From the NCBI GenBank assembly GCA_014873095.1, contig CP050848.1, positions 1,798,001-1,862,000 on the forward strand: DNA of 64,000 nt. The letters run 5' to 3'. The notes beneath the pieces were generated by a model. The model saw only the letters and a program-made list of their open reading frames with translations. It ran no database searches and was not told where the DNA came from. The position numbers were made by a program, and so were the translations under genes. The stretch's first letter is position 1, and every line of letters starts with the position of its first letter. Source of the DNA: Planctomycetales bacterium ZRK34. Lineage in GTDB: Bacteria; Planctomycetota; Phycisphaerae; Phycisphaerales; Zrk34. This document shows, piece by piece, positions 63,400 to 64,000 of the stretch.

Positions 63400-64000
63400 A
63401 TGAAAAGATTGATGATCACGATGGCGGTGGTTGCGCTGGTGCTGGCGGGCCAGGGGCGGAGGGCGCAGGCAGTGATGATCCACGAGGTGCTGGACCCGGC
63501 GCTGAATGCGTCGGTCAGCAAAATCGCCACGGGGCTGAGCAAAACGCTCATCGATGGCGCCGCGTGGAGCGAGATCAACTTCTACCTGTTCAGCGAGTAT
63601 TACTCCTACGGCGGAGCGGATTACAGCTGGACCACCCACACCAAGCTGACCGCTGACACCTCGGTGCAGATTGCCGTCGCCGGCGTCGAAGCGATGAACC
63701 TCGCCCTCGGCGATGAGGTGTCCGGCGCGATGAGCTTCTCCACCGATCAGGTCACGCTCGCCGGCTACTCGCGCTACAAAGATATGTGGGGCTGGGGTGA
63801 TCCCAGCTACGGCGGAACCTTCGGCGGCGGCAGCCTCGTCGATGGCTACCTCGGTCTGATGCTCAACGACGGTGTCAACACCTACTATGGCTGGATGCAC
63901 ATCGACGTGACCGGCAGCACCACCCAGAAGATGAACATCCACGAGTACGCGATCAACCTCAACCCGAACGAAGGCGTCCTCGTCGGCCAGACCGAATCGG
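63400..64000 (+). CDS. Secreted protein, probable PEP-CTERM type (partial, C-terminus outside window)
   Basis: About 200 codons are visible. The start MKRLMITMAVVALVLAG gives a signal peptide (ending about residue 24, AQA). The body is beta-rich with Tyr, Gly, Asp and Ser (YGGADYSW, FGGGSLVDGYLGL, YYGWMHIDV), similar in feel to planctomycete extracellular proteins that end in a PEP-CTERM tag. The tag itself would lie beyond the window. The ribosome binding site caggaga lies just upstream. It is driven by the promoter at 63283 and probably controlled by the TetR regulator. Confidence 0.75.
   Translation, partial: MKRLMITMAVVALVLAGQGRRAQAVMIHEVLDPALNASVSKIATGLSKTLIDGAAWSEINFYLFSEYYSYGGADYSWTTHTKLTADTSVQIAVAGVEAMNLALGDEVSGAMSFSTDQVTLAGYSRYKDMWGWGDPSYGGTFGGGSLVDGYLGLMLNDGVNTYYGWMHIDVTGSTTQKMNIHEYAINLNPNEGVLVGQTES

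Overview
The window is GC-rich, densely coded DNA from a bacterial chromosome, most likely a planctomycete of the Phycisphaerae type. The evidence is two ECF sigma / FecR / PEP-CTERM-type secreted protein modules, a pseudopilin with an H-X9-DG motif, an FGly-type sulfatase, many two-component proteins, and weak or absent Shine-Dalgarno sequences at several starts. I see no rRNA, tRNA, CRISPR array, integrase or insertion sequence. The long open frames antisense to real genes are a by-product of GC-rich codon use.

Layout. 1-1440: 5' part of clpC (minus). 1751-6117: membrane PAS histidine kinase coupled to a receiver-HDOD regulator. 6184-8907: module 1, ECF sigma, a FecR-type anti-sigma protein whose C-terminus duplicates the next gene's product, and that secreted protein. 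8930-12241 (minus): DASS transporter, cyclic-nucleotide-binding-domain histidine kinase, single-domain response regulator. 12678-16858 (minus): hybrid kinase with HPt and a receiver-GGDEF-degenerate-EAL protein. 17101-18621: secreted PDZ/alpha-toroid protein. 18995-20485 (minus): aldehyde dehydrogenase. 20692-24852: module 2, ECF sigma, FecR fusion, VPLPA-CTERM protein, pseudopilin. 24929-27750: glyA, a cupin and an SDR. 27861-33128: entericidin-like lipoprotein, then the L-lactate oxidation genes lutA, lutB and lutC, interrupted by a sulfatase and by a DUF433/DUF5615 toxin-antitoxin pair. 33274-34464: GH57 enzyme. 34496-40913: peptide-type ABC importer. 40927-42489: DUF5060/DUF4038 glycosidase-like protein. 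42610-47570: coiled-coil lipoprotein (minus), then murB, ddl, an FtsQ-like gene, a membrane protein and greA. 47577-51445 (minus): two tandem paralogous polytopic membrane proteins behind a phosphoesterase. 51602-53382 (minus): coiled-coil secreted protein and mdh. 53538-59778: SDR, DoxX, radical SAM/SPASM, Rrf2 regulator, heparinase-like lyase and NnrS. 59835-62283: lipoprotein aldose epimerase and archaeal-type phosphoglycerate mutase. 62442-63128 (minus): TetR regulator. 63400-end: start of another secreted protein.

How it fits together (inference). The carbohydrate genes (sulfatase, heparinase-like lyase, GH57, DUF4038, mutarotase) suggest a degrader of algal or other sulfated polysaccharides. 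Lactaldehyde and lactate from deoxysugars could pass through the aldehyde dehydrogenase and LutABC. The radical SAM, Rrf2 and NnrS genes suggest a nitric-oxide or nitrosative-stress locus. The sigma/FecR/CTERM modules look like cell-surface signalling units in which the anti-sigma protein carries an exported domain like that of the surface protein it travels with.

Between genes there is a striking set of inverted repeats: an 8-nucleotide-word family at 26313, 51495 and 62285, a 28-bp-arm element at 42491, and an ACAGAG-type repeat that supplies the last codons of murB. Five genes have a -10-like hexamer only 6-8 nt before the start codon, suggesting leaderless transcripts.
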